Below, one piece after another: positions 1 through 11,151 of a DNA stretch of 64,000 nucleotides (within the stretch, counting starts at the first letter, position 1; each line of letters opens with the position of its first letter). A program made the position numbers and the translations under genes. Below the pieces are notes generated by a model. It ran no database searches. It saw only the letters and a list, made by a program, of their open reading frames with translations, and had not been told where the DNA came from. Origin of the DNA: Isoetes taiwanensis (taxonomy: Eukaryota; Streptophyta; Lycopodiopsida; Isoetales; Isoetaceae); NCBI GenBank assembly GCA_021234155.1, contig JAJEKV010000008.1, positions 20,243,959 to 20,307,958 of the forward strand, in the 5' to 3' direction.

Positions 1-1817
1 CTACGGATCATCTAGTGACCCTAAGAATAATGATAGAATAGGCAAAGGAGAACAATAAGAAAATCATATGCTGCTTCGTGGACTTTAAGAAGGCGTTCGA
101 CACAGTACCCAGAGATAAGCTCATTCTGAGACTGATAGGATTAAGAGCACCAGATGGGTTGGTAGGATCAATCGCAAGGCTATACCAAAAGGTATATGCC
201 AAAATGGAAGGGGGAGGGGAAGCAATAGATTGCGACACAGGAGTAAAGCAAGGATGCCCGTTATCACCCACGCTTTTTGGGATATACATAGATGCCCTAC
301 AGGAATTCTTAGAGGAGAAAGAGGGGGATAAGGAAGCACCAATGATAGGGAGAACGAAAGTTCCAATCATGCTATATGCAGACGACTTAGGTATGATGGC
401 AACCAAAGTCAAAGGAATGCACAGAATGCTAGAGTTACTAGAAGAGTTCTGTTTGGAGACAGGATTAACAGTCAACCTGGACAAGACAAAAATAGTGACC
501 TTCGGTACAAAGACGAAACACAAGCCCTTCAAGTACAAGGGGCGAGAGCTAGAGGAAACCACAGGATACAGGTACCTGGGATATGACACACATGGCGGGG
601 GGAAATGGTCAAAAGGGGCAGACAGCAGATTCCAGGCAGCAATGGGAAACTATTACACCATGATGAATTATTGTAGTAATAACAGAATCACCAACTGGGA
701 AATCAAAACATATCTATTTAGCACACTAGTAGCATCGACGCAATTATACGGATGTGAAACGTGGGGACCAGGTCTGACAGAGAAAAAGTGGGAGAAACAG
801 GAAGGGATACTGAGACAATGGCACGGACAGGAATTCCAGGTGAAGACAGGTACATCATTAGCAACAATCATATATGAAACAGGAGAAAAACCAATGGAGG
901 TGAGAGCATGGGAAAGAACAGTGAGGTACCTAATAAAGGATAACAGTTATGGGAAAGAGGATAAGTTATCGTCACTGGCGATGGAGGAATCAGCAAAACA
1001 ACACATAGTAAAAGGCAAGGGATGGTTTAACGATGTGGCGAGATGGACGGCAAGCATGGGGATGCAATTAAATCAGATTATACAAGCAAAGGGATGGGAC
1101 GAAGAATGGACGAACAGGGCAATGAGAAGCTGGCTGGCACAGCATACAGGTCCGAAAGTGGAATGGCTATTGGGAACCTTCAACCCACAGGGACAGATAG
1201 GACATGTTACATACAAAAGCGACCTGCTGTGTAGAGGCAACAGAGCAACACTAGCTAGGTTCAGAATGGGGAGCCACGATCTCCGAATTGAGAAGGATAG
1301 GTGGAGAAAGGTAGACAGATCAGAGCGAATATGCCGGCTATGTGATACAGGCAAAATAGAAGACGAAGTGCATATGGTCAAAGAATGTCCGGTCTACGCA
1401 GAGATAAGGTCCAAATTTAACAAGGTCAGGTGGGACCTCCCACTCCCAGCACTGATGGACAAAGAAGAGACGCTTACAGATGTAGCGAAAGCTATAAAAG
1501 AAATGATAATTAGACACCGGGGGGTGCACAAAGAGAAGGGTCTCATAATCTGAGAAGCACTACTGAGGCGAATCAGAGAGGCCCACAAAGGACAGCTCAA
1601 AGCTGTTGATAACGATGCATTGTGTATGGCCAAAGAAGCCAACTAAAAAGCACGATGCGGGTATCAAAAAGAACAAGAGAAGCCCGCTAGAAGGCTACAT
1701 AAACCTGTGCGTCTGTTGTTGGCAGCACCCTAATTTTTGGGAGCTCGCAGGATGCTACAAAAGTCCGGGGGCCTCACGGCCTGAGGGACGTTAATGTATA
1801 TTCTATTCTATTCTATT
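1..1817 (+). mobile_element. LINE family A, copy 1 (3' part; 5' end outside window)
   Basis: This is the 3' part of a non-LTR retrotransposon. It contains a reverse transcriptase reading frame, a ~240 bp 3' untranslated region and a short (TTCTA)n tail at 1798-1817 that abuts unrelated DNA. A second copy in reverse orientation at 10858-13275 is similar over its whole length and ends in the same pentanucleotide. The 3' junction falls inside a MITE: the uninterrupted version is at 17140-17165, so the LINE inserted there after the MITE arrived. The element continues upstream of base 1, so its 5' junction and target-site duplication cannot be seen. Confidence 0.9.
42..1553 (+). CDS. LINE reverse transcriptase, C-terminal ~500 residues
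   Basis: The product is the reverse transcriptase of a non-LTR retrotransposon, which copies its RNA at a nicked chromosomal target. Visible in order are the VDFKKAFDTVPRDKL block of the RT palm, GVKQGCPLSPTLFGIY, the catalytic LYADD box (about base 375), and a C-terminal zinc knuckle of the C-X2-C-X8-H-X4-C type (CRLCDTG...HMVKEC) near 1333-1392. No ATG start is relevant because the frame enters from outside the window: bases 3-38 encode TDHLVTLRIMIE. A TAG at 39-41 stands where copy 2 has CAG (Gln), so this copy carries one nonsense codon in an otherwise open frame. No APE-type endonuclease is visible in this part. The clade is not certain. Confidence 0.88.
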   Translation, partial: AKENNKKIICCFVDFKKAFDTVPRDKLILRLIGLRAPDGLVGSIARLYQKVYAKMEGGGEAIDCDTGVKQGCPLSPTLFGIYIDALQEFLEEKEGDKEAPMIGRTKVPIMLYADDLGMMATKVKGMHRMLELLEEFCLETGLTVNLDKTKIVTFGTKTKHKPFKYKGRELEETTGYRYLGYDTHGGGKWSKGADSRFQAAMGNYYTMMNYCSNNRITNWEIKTYLFSTLVASTQLYGCETWGPGLTEKKWEKQEGILRQWHGQEFQVKTGTSLATIIYETGEKPMEVRAWERTVRYLIKDNSYGKEDKLSSLAMEESAKQHIVKGKGWFNDVARWTASMGMQLNQIIQAKGWDEEWTNRAMRSWLAQHTGPKVEWLLGTFNPQGQIGHVTYKSDLLCRGNRATLARFRMGSHDLRIEKDRWRKVDRSERICRLCDTGKIEDEVHMVKECPVYAEIRSKFNKVRWDLPLPALMDKEETLTDVAKAIKEMIIRHRGVHKEKGLII

Positions 1818-2063
1818 CACCCCTTATTCCTTAATCTACACCGTACACAAAGTTCCTCGTTTGTGGGGTATGGATGTATAGAATTTGTTATACTGTATAA
1901 CAAGATTTGCAAAATACTATAAGGTTTCAGGCAATATACTACATGGTGTTGATTTTGTACGTGCAAAACATAATTACAGGGGCTCTCGCTGCCCTACGCA
2001 CCCCCCGTGTGAATATGCACCCAAAGAAAAGGGGGTTTAAGGGGGAATTTAATTTTAAACATG
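1816..2063. mobile_element. MITE, right half (interrupted by LINE A)
   Basis: This stretch matches 17148-17398, the right part of a complete MITE, and ends in the same arm (gggtttaagggggaattt). Its left part is missing because LINE A sits at 1816 and the left flank lies outside the window. No coding capacity is seen. Confidence 0.75.
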
Positions 2064-2496
2064 TCTAGTAGTTATGTTGGTTGTTATATTACAAAAATTT
2101 TTTGGCCCTTCGGGCCACAAAAGAAAATAAAATAAAAAATAAAAATCAAAATGAAATAAAAGTACAAAATGATTGATGTGTTATTGCAAACCATATATTT
2201 TAAATTGCATAATTTATAGGCTCCAAAATGACAACATTGTAACAATGCGCTCAAATTGTGTTGAAATCATTCTAATGTTGCAACAACGCGCTCAATTTGT
2301 CTTGACTGGATAGAAACTGTAGGCATTGGTAGTTACACATAAAATAGAAATGGATCATGCCATCGTAAGCATTGCTAGAGATATCAACATCTTGCAAATT
2401 TTTTTTGAACCTGCATAGAGAATAGTACAGAGAATACTTTAGCACAAACGAGAGAGAGCACAATGCATAATGAAAAATAGAAGATAAGATAATGCT

Positions 2497-2705
2497 TAGA
2501 AGGATAGCTCATTCTTGGAAGGATGAACCTTTATAAAATAATTTGTAATCCAGCGCATTGTACCCCTTGCTTCATCAAGCAATCCAGCTTTTTCAAGAAT
2601 TCTCCATGCTAGAACTGTAGCTACAAAAGCCATTGCAAAACCAAACTTCACAGTGTCCACTGCGTCATATAATCCTCCTGTTAGATTCAACTTTACATCA
2701 TCTCT
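2497..2705 (-). pseudogene. Glycosyl hydrolase family 9 (endoglucanase) exon fragment, copy 1
   Basis: The frame reads [18 protein letters not shown] and then [15 protein letters not shown], ending in [14 protein letters not shown]. This matches the N-terminal part of plant GH9 beta-1,4-endoglucanases (GG-YDAGDNVKF, PMAF, TDY-LK). The first catalytic aspartate region is altered (DAVDTV instead of DAGDNV). Only about 70 of some 500 residues are present, with no start codon and no flanking GH9 exons, so it cannot encode an enzyme. It lies just downstream, on the same strand, of a kinase fragment, which indicates exon capture by a transposon. The second copy at 17887-18095 reads TDYFIK, closer to the family. 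Confidence 0.75.
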
Positions 2706-2805
2706 GTCTGTAAGGGCTGAATCTCCTCGCTAGCTTATTGGGTTGTCTGGAATCAAAAGCTAAAGCTACAAATATGTGTCTGGAATCAAAAGCTAAAACT
2801 ACAGA

Positions 2806-2949
2806 TACATGGATTGGCTCATCTTCGTTAAGCCCAGACACTTTTTTCACAGCAAGCATTAACCCAGAATCAAGAATAGCTCTATACACAGTTCCAAAGC
2901 CATCAGCTCCAATTATGTTTTTCTCACTTAACTGATCAGTTACTTGCAT
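2806..2949 (-). pseudogene. Receptor-like kinase glycine-loop exon fragment, copy 1
   Basis: The frame contains LSEKNIIGADGFGTVYRAIL, followed by DSGLMLAVKKVSGLN. This is the start of a plant receptor-like kinase catalytic domain: the glycine-rich loop (GADGFGTVY) and the invariant lysine (AVKK). About 45 residues remain of a ~270-residue kinase domain; there is no catalytic loop and no DFG. It is followed on the same strand by a short repeat (tagctttngattccagac, twice, 2735-2810) and then the GH9 fragment. The arrangement is kept in D1 copy 2. I infer a captured fragment, not a gene. Confidence 0.75.
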
Positions 2950-2999
2950 GATCTCGCGGTATGTGAGGTGTTTGTTTGGAAAGAGACGAATTTTGTATG

Positions 3000-5600
3000 A
3001 TGGACTTAAGGCTATCCTTCTACTTCTTTGCCAAAGAAATAAAATTCAAAAAACATTGGCAAGTTCATGTATAACATATAAACCTTGAAATATAGCACAA
3101 ATTCCATAACATGCCAAAGCAAAAACTTTAATTCTTTCTGATACATAGCATGGCCACGATAACATCATCTCTTCAATATCCTCATAAAAAATTACTGCAT
3201 TACTATGCATTGAAAAAGTAAGTTTAAATTTGTGTGTCTCATTTTTAGCCCTGGAGTCACAAATAGTGTTGTATATTATATATGATAGCCATATTTTGCG
3301 ACTAGTGTAGAAAAAGGGCCTAAATCATGTAGACCAGCAACGGAAACAGACATAATAATCTATCTTTATTTTTATAGTTAAAGTTTTTTATATTTGTTCT
3401 TCATTCGTTTGCATTACTTTCACAACTTTGAGAAGTTTGAAAATACAAGTTTTCCACCATTTAATGCATAGATTTATGAAATTCATGGAACGCATAATCC
3501 CTAGAGGATTCACTTATATGTATCTTGGATATGGCATCTGTGTTCCCAGGGTCAGGCAAAACCCCCTTAAAACTGGATTGATATACCCTTATACTCCTTA
3601 AAATATAACTAGACAAGTGAAATAAATGGTAAACACCCCTTATTATAAGTACAAAATAGGCAATAAAAAACCCCTTAGCATACACTCAGATGTTTATACG
3701 CATAACACAAGTGAATCCCCCTTGCCATAATCTAACAGATAACTTGGAATGGACACTAGAAAGTTTACTCTAAACCTTAATATCATGAGCATTGATTATT
3801 TTTAATGAATAGAGTAACTCATGAGGTGCTTATATCCCGCAATTGCAACTGAAATCAATTAATATGAGAGAGTTCTTGACTAAAAAAAAAAAAGTGAACC
3901 AGTAATGGTTTCAGGTATATAAACCTTTCTTGAGTTCTTGAGAACAATATACTTTTTTTATGTGCTTGTTTTTGGGGTGATTCGATATCATAGTAAAATT
4001 TCATAATATAGATTTTTGGAGGATGGCTTTGAATCATCTTACTCCTATATAGATATAAGTTATGAGTCACTTGCAGTGGAAAAAATAAGAGAAAATTAAA
4101 ACTTCATCATCAAGGCTAATGGATATTTTTCTTAGATAAAGCAAGTTGTCTACTATTTATATTCAATATTTTAGCTCAAAATGCATATTTCTATAAAAGT
4201 TAGAGATTTGATTTGGGAAGAGCTTTCTGGAAACTAATATTAGTTCATAGAAGACAAGCAACAATTTTGACCTTGTTATGTTCAAACAACTTTATCTCCT
4301 TAGATTGAGGTCCAGTTTTTTATGTCTTACTCTCTAACTCGTGAAGAAAAATACAAAAATAATGGAAAAATCTTCTTATTGAGACAATTTTACTTAAACT
4401 AGATATGAAGCAAAACAGACTTGACCCCCTTGAGTTTACTTAAGTGTAACTCTCATGAATGGGGACCAATAGACTTTTAGGTATTTTCTTCATGCAATAT
4501 GACTACCATATATTAACATGAAGGCTTTGATTGATTGTTGAACCTTTGATTTTATATGAAATAAAGCGAACATTGCAAATGCACCTTTTTTGGTACATCA
4601 TGTGACGACTCTAGTGTTAATGGGTTATCGTACAGTTTTGGGGCATTTTTTGCCTGAATTCGAGATGCCCCATTGCAGCGGCACTTGCCCTACTTCCTCC
4701 TCCACTACTATCAAATCATTTCCTCCAATTGATTCTGACCACCTAGGAACAGATCCCATCTGATTCCGTGGAGGATAGGGCAAGAAGAATCCATCAGAAA
4801 TTTGCCCTAATTTTCCCTATAAGGGGCATGATTTTTATCGCGATTCTTTGTGCAATAAGGCGTGCTTACTATGGGATCGCATCCTCCGGGATCACGTCCA
4901 CTGGGGATCCCGTCCTCTGGGATCACACCTATGGGATTCCTAAAGCCAGGGTAAAGATATCCTACGCTGAGGGAACTCTATAAGTCACCTTCTTCATTGT
5001 TCTTAGATTTTTAGTTGTGGTTATGGCGGTATGATAGACAAAAAGTAAGAACGCCGAAAATAAAGGAAGGGAAAACAAGAAAAAATGGCAAAAGCTCAAA
5101 AATAGCAACAAAGAGAGCTTTCACGGTTTCAAAAAAGCTTGAAAATGGTAGAAGGTTGTGAATCTCGAAAATCACAGAATAAGAGAGCTTTCAAAGTTTC
5201 AAGAAAGGTACAGGTCCATTTTGTTGCTTGCTCCATATAAGAAGAATCACAGTTTTGTGTCACAAACTGCTTAAGGCTGCTACAAAATGGCTTGGCTTCT
5301 GACACATTTTCCTTATAGTCATTGGAGCTTGCTTATGTCCATTTCATTGTTGCAGATTTTTTGTTTAACTGTTTCAATGTTGTTTCATTGTTCTTTTAAA
5401 ATTGATATAATCCTAAAATAACAATGACTTAAAAAACTTTGTTTACTGGGAAAACCGGTCATGCGAAATTGGAAGACCCAACCTCCATTCTATGATGTAG
5501 GGAGTTGAACAGTGTCAACAAGAGAATATACGCCAGAGAAAAATAGCGAAAATAAAATAAAATGTAGATTCCTCTTCTGAAGATGTTAGTTTATCCTCTA
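3000..5600. other. Non-genic part of D1 copy 1
   Basis: I see no supported gene here. The DNA is AT-rich, with short open frames of no recognisable family and minor internal duplications (for example an agagagctttca unit repeated near 5110-5190). All of it is repeated in D1 copy 2. Confidence 0.6.
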
Positions 5601-6784
5601 CCCATGAGCTAAGATGTATGGTTATAATAAAGCTACCTCTTTAAACTCAAACAATATCAAACTAATGCAAGCAACAGGGCACTCGAAATTTGTGATGAAT
5701 CTATCCCTGAGCAAATGCCATATTGTGTTAATATGTAGCAAAATAACAGGGGGTTTCTTTTGTATTTTTATACTTTTTTCCTTAAGGTTTTTATATGATT
5801 TGATGACGGTATTCCGTGAGACGTACTAATCGGTACATCTAGAGTGCACATACGCTGGCATTGATTTTGGTGCCCATTTCCAATGGTTCACCTATGAATT
5901 TCGAAAGCTGAAGCATGCAGGGCTCGACCTAATCCATTTTAGGGTTCTATGTTTTCGTGCAAAATCTCTTTACTAAAGCAAGACCCAAGAAGGCCAAGGA
6001 ACTTTGCATACAGGTCGCTTTTCTTTGATTTATTTGCGTAGCCGAATGCAGAGCCGAAGAAGCATAGCAGAGCAGAGCCGAAGAAGCAGAGCCAAAGGAT
6101 GGGCTCTATTCTGTTTACAGCCCTTTTATTTCTTCTGCCCCTTTTTCTTCTTCTGGCGATGAGGCACAGCTCTGTTGGCAACTATCCTGGCTAGCCAGCC
6201 CGCAGGGCCCCCTTTTTTCTAATTCTATGATTGCTGTGGTGAGTTTCAAGCCTTTCATTTTTTGATTCGACACAGATGGGTTCACTGCTTTGTCTACATA
6301 TAGCTATATTGCCCTGGCTTTCGGATTCTGTCTCCCTGCCAGAACACTCAGACCCGCTTGCAGCAGAGGACCCAATAACTGCACCAAAAATTGCTCTCAC
6401 CTTCTTGCTATCCCTCGTTTTGCATTTGTATTAACCCTTGGATCCACCCCAGAATGACCTAAAACTAGCCACTTCGATCCAATTGTTTCTATTTCAGGTA
6501 AACTCTTTCCAGAAACCTATGATTTTTACTACCCCTCTTTGACTCCGAATCTTATGTTTATAGAAAAAGTTTCTCCAGAAACGTGCTATTTACTGTGGCA
6601 TTACACATTTTTCAATACCTAGAAGTATATCTGCTAGACTGCTTGATCATTGTAGAGCAGGGTTATCATGCTTTATTGTATTTTAAGGCAGCGCCATGAA
6701 CTGTGGAAGACTTTGATGTAGATGTAATTGTTGCTTTATATATGCCTGCTAGATATAGACTTAAATTTGTTTTTTTTTAACAGC

Positions 6785-7080
6785 ATGGAATGTTTCGAGG
6801 GTGCAAAAACTGTGAGACTCGTGGGTCATCATGGGAAGTACTTATATGCTGATGAGGATCAGACCAATGGCGATATGGCATGTTGAACATGTTCATAACA
6901 CTACAAAAATAAGGTTAAAAAGCTGTTACCATTGACTGGCAAGAAAGTATTGTTGAGGAACTTAACGTTGACGAGGAGGATTTTATAGTCTGTGGATGCA
7001 TTCCAGGGACCAGAAAACTTTATCCGTGAAGATTGGAACTTCCACCAAACACAGCTCCAATGCTAGTACTGTAGTCAAAG
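6785..7080 (+). pseudogene. DUF569 (fascin-like) gene fragment
   Basis: An ATG after a pyrimidine tract and CAG begins MECFEGAKTVRLVGHHGKYL, followed by YADEDQTNGDMA. In the next frame comes WHVEHVHNTTKIRLKSCYH, and then LTGKKVLLRNL. This order matches plant DUF569 proteins (MEFF-GAKAVRLRSHH-KYL ... IRLKSCYGRYLTA ... LTGKKVLQ), which carry beta-trefoil fascin-like domains of unknown function. Two frameshifts and an internal deletion break it, and the C-terminal half is absent. It lies in a segment missing from the other D1 copy, so I infer a mobile or captured fragment. Confidence 0.7.
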
Positions 7081-7957
7081 CTTCTTCACCAAGTTCTTCT
7101 TCCTTGCTCTTGTTCTGCATGGGCTGCTGTATACCCTTGGCAATGCAAAACTGTGTTAGTTTATTTCCTAACTAGGCACTTGCTTTTACAAGAGCAGTAG
7201 TATGTTGCATTCTAGTATTTGCATTGCCAGACTAAATGGCGTTACTCATTTTATGAGAATTTGGATGTTCTGACATATTCTTTCTTTTGCAGAATTTAAG
7301 GACTTGCGTAGCATTTCCGTGACAAGATGTTGAAGGTGGATTTTGACTTCTGGAAACATCGTCATAACCTCAATTTACTATTATTATTTTAGATAGTTAA
7401 CTACTCATTCATGCAGGATTTTAGTGTTCATATGACTGGGGATATGTTTATGTTTGAAGCTATAGAAGTGTTAACCAACAAATTTTGCATTTTTTTTGTG
7501 TTTAATATTAACAAATTTCAAAATCCAAATGGGTTGGAAACAAAGGAGCTCTGGGTGGATTTGTTTTTAGAGTTCCTGGTCCTAACAGTGTCCATGTTTT
7601 GAAACCATAACAAACAAGTACTTTAACTATGTGGCATATTTTAAAACACTCTCTATAACTTGAGTATATGATTTGGCAAATTCTAAAATGCTTTTTATAA
7701 CTTGAGTATGTGGTGCAAACCTTTTTTTTTTTCAATCGCGTTTATCTTGTTTTTTTGTCGATTTTGTTGGGGGCCTAGGGGAAGGGGCTTTTTTTTTTTT
7801 TTAACTACCAACATATAACTAACATTAACATTATTAATACAAGCCCAGAAAGTTTTCCTATGTTTGCTTTAGTTAGAAATTTTTTTTTAGTACAACAATC
7901 AACACACAACTACCATTAACATTACTAACACAAACCATTGCATTTAACACATTTAAA

Positions 7958-8126
7958 TTAAAATCCCCCTTAAACCCCCTTTGGTTTGGGTGCATATTCA
8001 CACGGGGGGTTACTCCGGGCAACGAGAGCTGTCGGATGGGCATATGTGCCCTTTATTCCTTGATCTGGACCGTACATAGCGATCCTCCTTTGTGGGGTAT
8101 GCATGTACAAGTTTTTGTATACTGTA
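7958..8126. mobile_element. MITE, left half (diverged copy)
   Basis: Bases 7965-8110 match the left half of the MITE at 17057-17398, including the cccccttaaacccc terminal arm and the cggggggttactccgggcaa block, with noticeable divergence. The copy breaks at tactgtata, where D1 homology starts again. The right arm is missing. Confidence 0.7.
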
Positions 8127-8252
8127 TATCTATTCATTGTGAGTGCATGAGAATTATATGTATTTGGTTCAATATAATTAATAGTTTTTAGGTTAATTTA
8201 GGACAGTTTTCTTACTAATGTGTCATCCAAATGGACGGATAGACATGCACTT
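8127..8252. repeat. D1 right-end segment, copy 1
   Basis: This ~125 bp matches 22441-22557 up to the word cacttggca. It shows that D1 copy 1 continues beyond the 2.4 kb insert. There is a 12 bp length difference near 8209-8221. Confidence 0.8.
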
Positions 8253-8257
8253 GGCAT

Positions 8258-10857
8258 AAGTCAATGAATCCACATGGTAATTTATTTAGTATCATCAATT
8301 GTTTGTCTCAGGCGTTGACAAAAACAAAAATCTGTGAATCAAAGTTATCTAAACATATATAAGCCAGCTTCCTTTGTTGTTTGATGGAATATTTTCGTCT
8401 CAAGAAAAAACCTGAGCACAACACGTGTACGTAAGAAAATAAAAAAAAAAATTTAAAAAGTCCCAAAATTCTTGCACGGCCTTCCTCTTTCTTCCTCTTC
8501 AAGCAATCCCTGACGGCTCAGCCATTTCTCTATGCATCGGATCTATCTATCTATCTCTTTGCCACAAAAGAGGAACAGAGGCATTAGATGACGCGATGCA
8601 GTTGAACTCTTCTTTGTCGGCTGTGGCATTGCAAACCCCTTTTTCAAAGCAATCCTTTTTCAAATAAAGGAGGTTACCGGCTATGGCATTGCAAATAATA
8701 TCATGCACATATTTAACATGCCAATAGAGTCATGTAGAGCGGCAAACGTCAGATTCTTCCATCTTTACCCCAAAACCACATGGTTTGCAACGCCGGCTGT
8801 GGCAGAAACCTGGTCGGATAGAGACAATGCGCATGGAAATTCTACTCCATCATTCAGGACAGGATTTGCATGAGAAGAAGTAGAAAGGTCAAAGAAATGG
8901 AGATCGTCTGGATGCAGGCATATTCGGGTAACCTCACTCACCTTGCTCTCTCATTTCTGGCGAGATATGGCAGTGCATTCAAATCTACCAAAGCAACATT
9001 CCGGTAAAGTCTTTCTCTTTCGCTCCATATGATATTCTTAAACTTGAAGGCCGTTTACCGCTGCCATTCATTGTTGTGGCTGAAGATAACAACAGCAGAG
9101 ACTTCTGTCTACAAGTGAATCAGCCGACATAGCCAGCCTCATCTTTTCTACTTACCTCATCATGGGTCATCCGCTCACTGGCAGTGTCTCGCCTTTTCGC
9201 TTCTTGGCTTCAGAGGCATGTATCATATGTATAAACTTCTTTCTACTTCTGTTAAATGCTTGAATTCAGTACTGCATTTTCAGGACTGAAGACAACATTG
9301 TTGAATGCTTTTGGTTTTGTTGTGGATTGTTCCTTTTTTGGGCATGGTAATGATGCTTCATATGGTTCTTTAAGCTCTTCAATCAGGTGTCAAAGATGGA
9401 TGCAGTTTAAAGAGAACCCTAGCTTTGGTTTGTATTCAATCTCCCTTTCCTCGGCATTATGTTATTCCTTTTTGGAAGTACGGTAAATTCGAAGCTTGTG
9501 GTCATGAAGCTTGCACGGAACAATCAGACATGCATGTTCATTTTTTAGGTCTTCCTCTTCAATTAGTAGGTCTAGAGTTAGAGCTAGGGAAATGGTTTTA
9601 GAAAAAGTTTTAGGGTTAAGATGCGCAAGATGGAGAGATGGATCAGATTTCTAAATGCATTGGAAATGCGGTTATAAAAAGCGCTGATGCAAAGAAGTAG
9701 AACGAGATATGGTAGAGATAAACCAGTGGTGATGTAGAGGTAAGGTTTTGGCTATGGAGGTTTTAAGATTTAGCAAGCAAATGATGGCTGCAACAGAGAT
9801 AAGAAAGCAGTGATGCAAAATCTATGGCCTTTGACAGTGCAAAGCAATCAGTTGGAGCAAGCTGCAACTCAGATGGTAGTTTTGAGGCATGGAAAAAAGG
9901 AATGAAGCAAGAGCAAGCATTTCTACTGTTTTAAGTGCAGAAGCACAACAAAGATTTTAAAATTGTATTGGATAGCTCCAAGAATAGTGGCAGACACTAT
10001 CTGCAAGCATAGTGGCATAGTGGCAGACATTATCTGCGATGGTAAGCACCATTTGCTTCCAACACGACTAAATTGTTTTGATGTTTTTAGCTGTGTTTTC
10101 CTACATCTTTCTTATGATCTATGCTCATTTTTAAAGTTGTGGTTTAATACAAGATATCTGATCATATGTCCATTGCGTTTGTTGATTGCAGGCAATGGAA
10201 ATAAGAACTAAAATAATGTCAGGGGACAGGGAAGAGGCAATAGCAAATATTGGCATCAATGCAATTGAAGATTCTCATGGGGCACTTCAGCTTCAAGGGA
10301 AATCAAAATATATTTTGTCTCTGCATATAAGTGGAGTCACAATTGCTATGGTAATTTACACAACCTTCAGAAAATAAACTGGGTAGGGGGTTATTAAACC
10401 TGAAAGTATGTTACTGAAGTTCATGTAAGGTTGGCGATGGAGTAAATGATGCCCCGACACCAATTTGATTTTCATTCCTAAGAATATTCTTAGGACTTTG
10501 AGCAAATAATCACCTTTTCTAATTCCTCTCATCAATAACATTTTTTACAAGCCACTTTGGCACCTATTTAGCCCAGCTTATTACAAGAATCACCCGATAT
10601 CAAAATTTTAATATTCCCAAAAATTACCCATGACATGTGTATTTTTTATTTTTGGTCCAGCTAGACTAGTCTTGTCACTGCCGGTCAAGGCAACCAAAGT
10701 GGAGGACACGTATAGGCACAAGTTCTACCACGTCGGGATTTTGCACTTTGAAATCTAGATATTTAGTATGATGTCTTGTTATGAGAACATGCTAGCATTG
10801 TGGACTTTGAAATCTAGATATTAGTATGATATCATGTTAGAGGACATGCTAGTCAAT
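8258..10857. repeat. Segmental duplication D2, copy A
   Basis: This 2.6 kb unit is repeated in direct orientation at 13276-15908 with only scattered differences. It starts with gtcaatgaatcc and ends with gctagtcaat, so both edges carry GTCAAT. A LINE lies exactly between the two copies. The unit contains a (TCTA)n run near 8537-8555, AT-rich spacer, and at its right part two exons of a captured copper ATPase. I see no complete gene. The open frame near 9256-9486 is repeated in copy B but unrecognised. Confidence 0.92.
10192..10470 (+). pseudogene. Copper P1B-type ATPase (PAA/HMA-like) exon pair, copy A
   Basis: Exon-like stretch 10192-10350 follows a ttgattgcag acceptor and ends at ATG/GTAATT. 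It encodes IMSGDREEAIANI, GINAIEDSHGALQLQGKSKY and SGVTIAMV. A second stretch from 10430, after gtaag, encodes VGDGVNDAPTP. This order (SGDREEAVA..., then VAMVGDGINDAP) is the phosphorylation/nucleotide-binding hinge of chloroplast copper-transporting ATPases of the PAA1/PAA2 (HMA6/HMA8) type. The invariant DKTG and the metal-binding CPC lie outside, and the frame ends soon after NDAPTP, so it is a fragment. This copy lacks 15 bases that copy B has (residues ARAV region). Confidence 0.75.
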
Positions 10858-10913
10858 AGAATAGAATAGAATAGAATAGAATAGAATAGAATAGAATAGA
10901 ATAGAATAGAATA
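10858..10913 (-). repeat. (TTCTA)n LINE tail
   Basis: About eleven perfect pentanucleotide units (agaat on the plus strand) form the 3' tail of LINE A copy 2. Copy 1 has only about four units at 1798-1817. Confidence 0.95.
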
Positions 10914-11151
10914 TACATTAACGTCCCTCAGGCCGTGAGGCCCCCGGACTTGTGTAGCGTCCTGCGAGCTCCCAAAGGGTGCTGCCAGCAAACAGACGCA
11001 TAGGTTTATGTACCATCTAGCGGGCTTCTCTTGTTCTTTATACTACCCGCATCATGCTTATAGCTGGCTTCTTGGCCATACACAATGCATCGCTATAAAC
11101 AGTTTTGAACTGTACTTTGTGGGCCCCTCTGATCTGCCTCATCCGTGCTTC

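Larger units (their letters stand above)
1813..5733. repeat. Segmental duplication D1, copy 1
   Basis: About 3.9 kb is nearly identical by eye to 17148-22440. The second copy has an extra ~1.26 kb at 18852-20112, and the first has an extra ~2.4 kb at 5734-8126, after which homology resumes at 8127-8252 against 22441-22557. The unit is AT-rich. Its only recognisable coding matter is a pair of captured exon fragments at 2497-2949. The rest (3000-5600) holds short open frames without family resemblance and small internal repeats such as the gggatcac-type 15-16 bp units near 4878-4935. Confidence 0.9.
5734..8126. other. 2.4 kb segment present only in D1 copy 1
   Basis: Comparison with D1 copy 2 shows that homology stops after base ~5733 (copy 2 ~22438) and resumes at 8127 (copy 2 22441). 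The segment is therefore an insertion in copy 1 or a deletion from copy 2. It contains a DUF569-like gene fragment (6785-7080), A- and T-rich tracts, and at its right edge the left half of a MITE (7958-8126) that stops exactly where D1 homology restarts. No long terminal inverted repeat is seen at its two ends. Confidence 0.75.
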
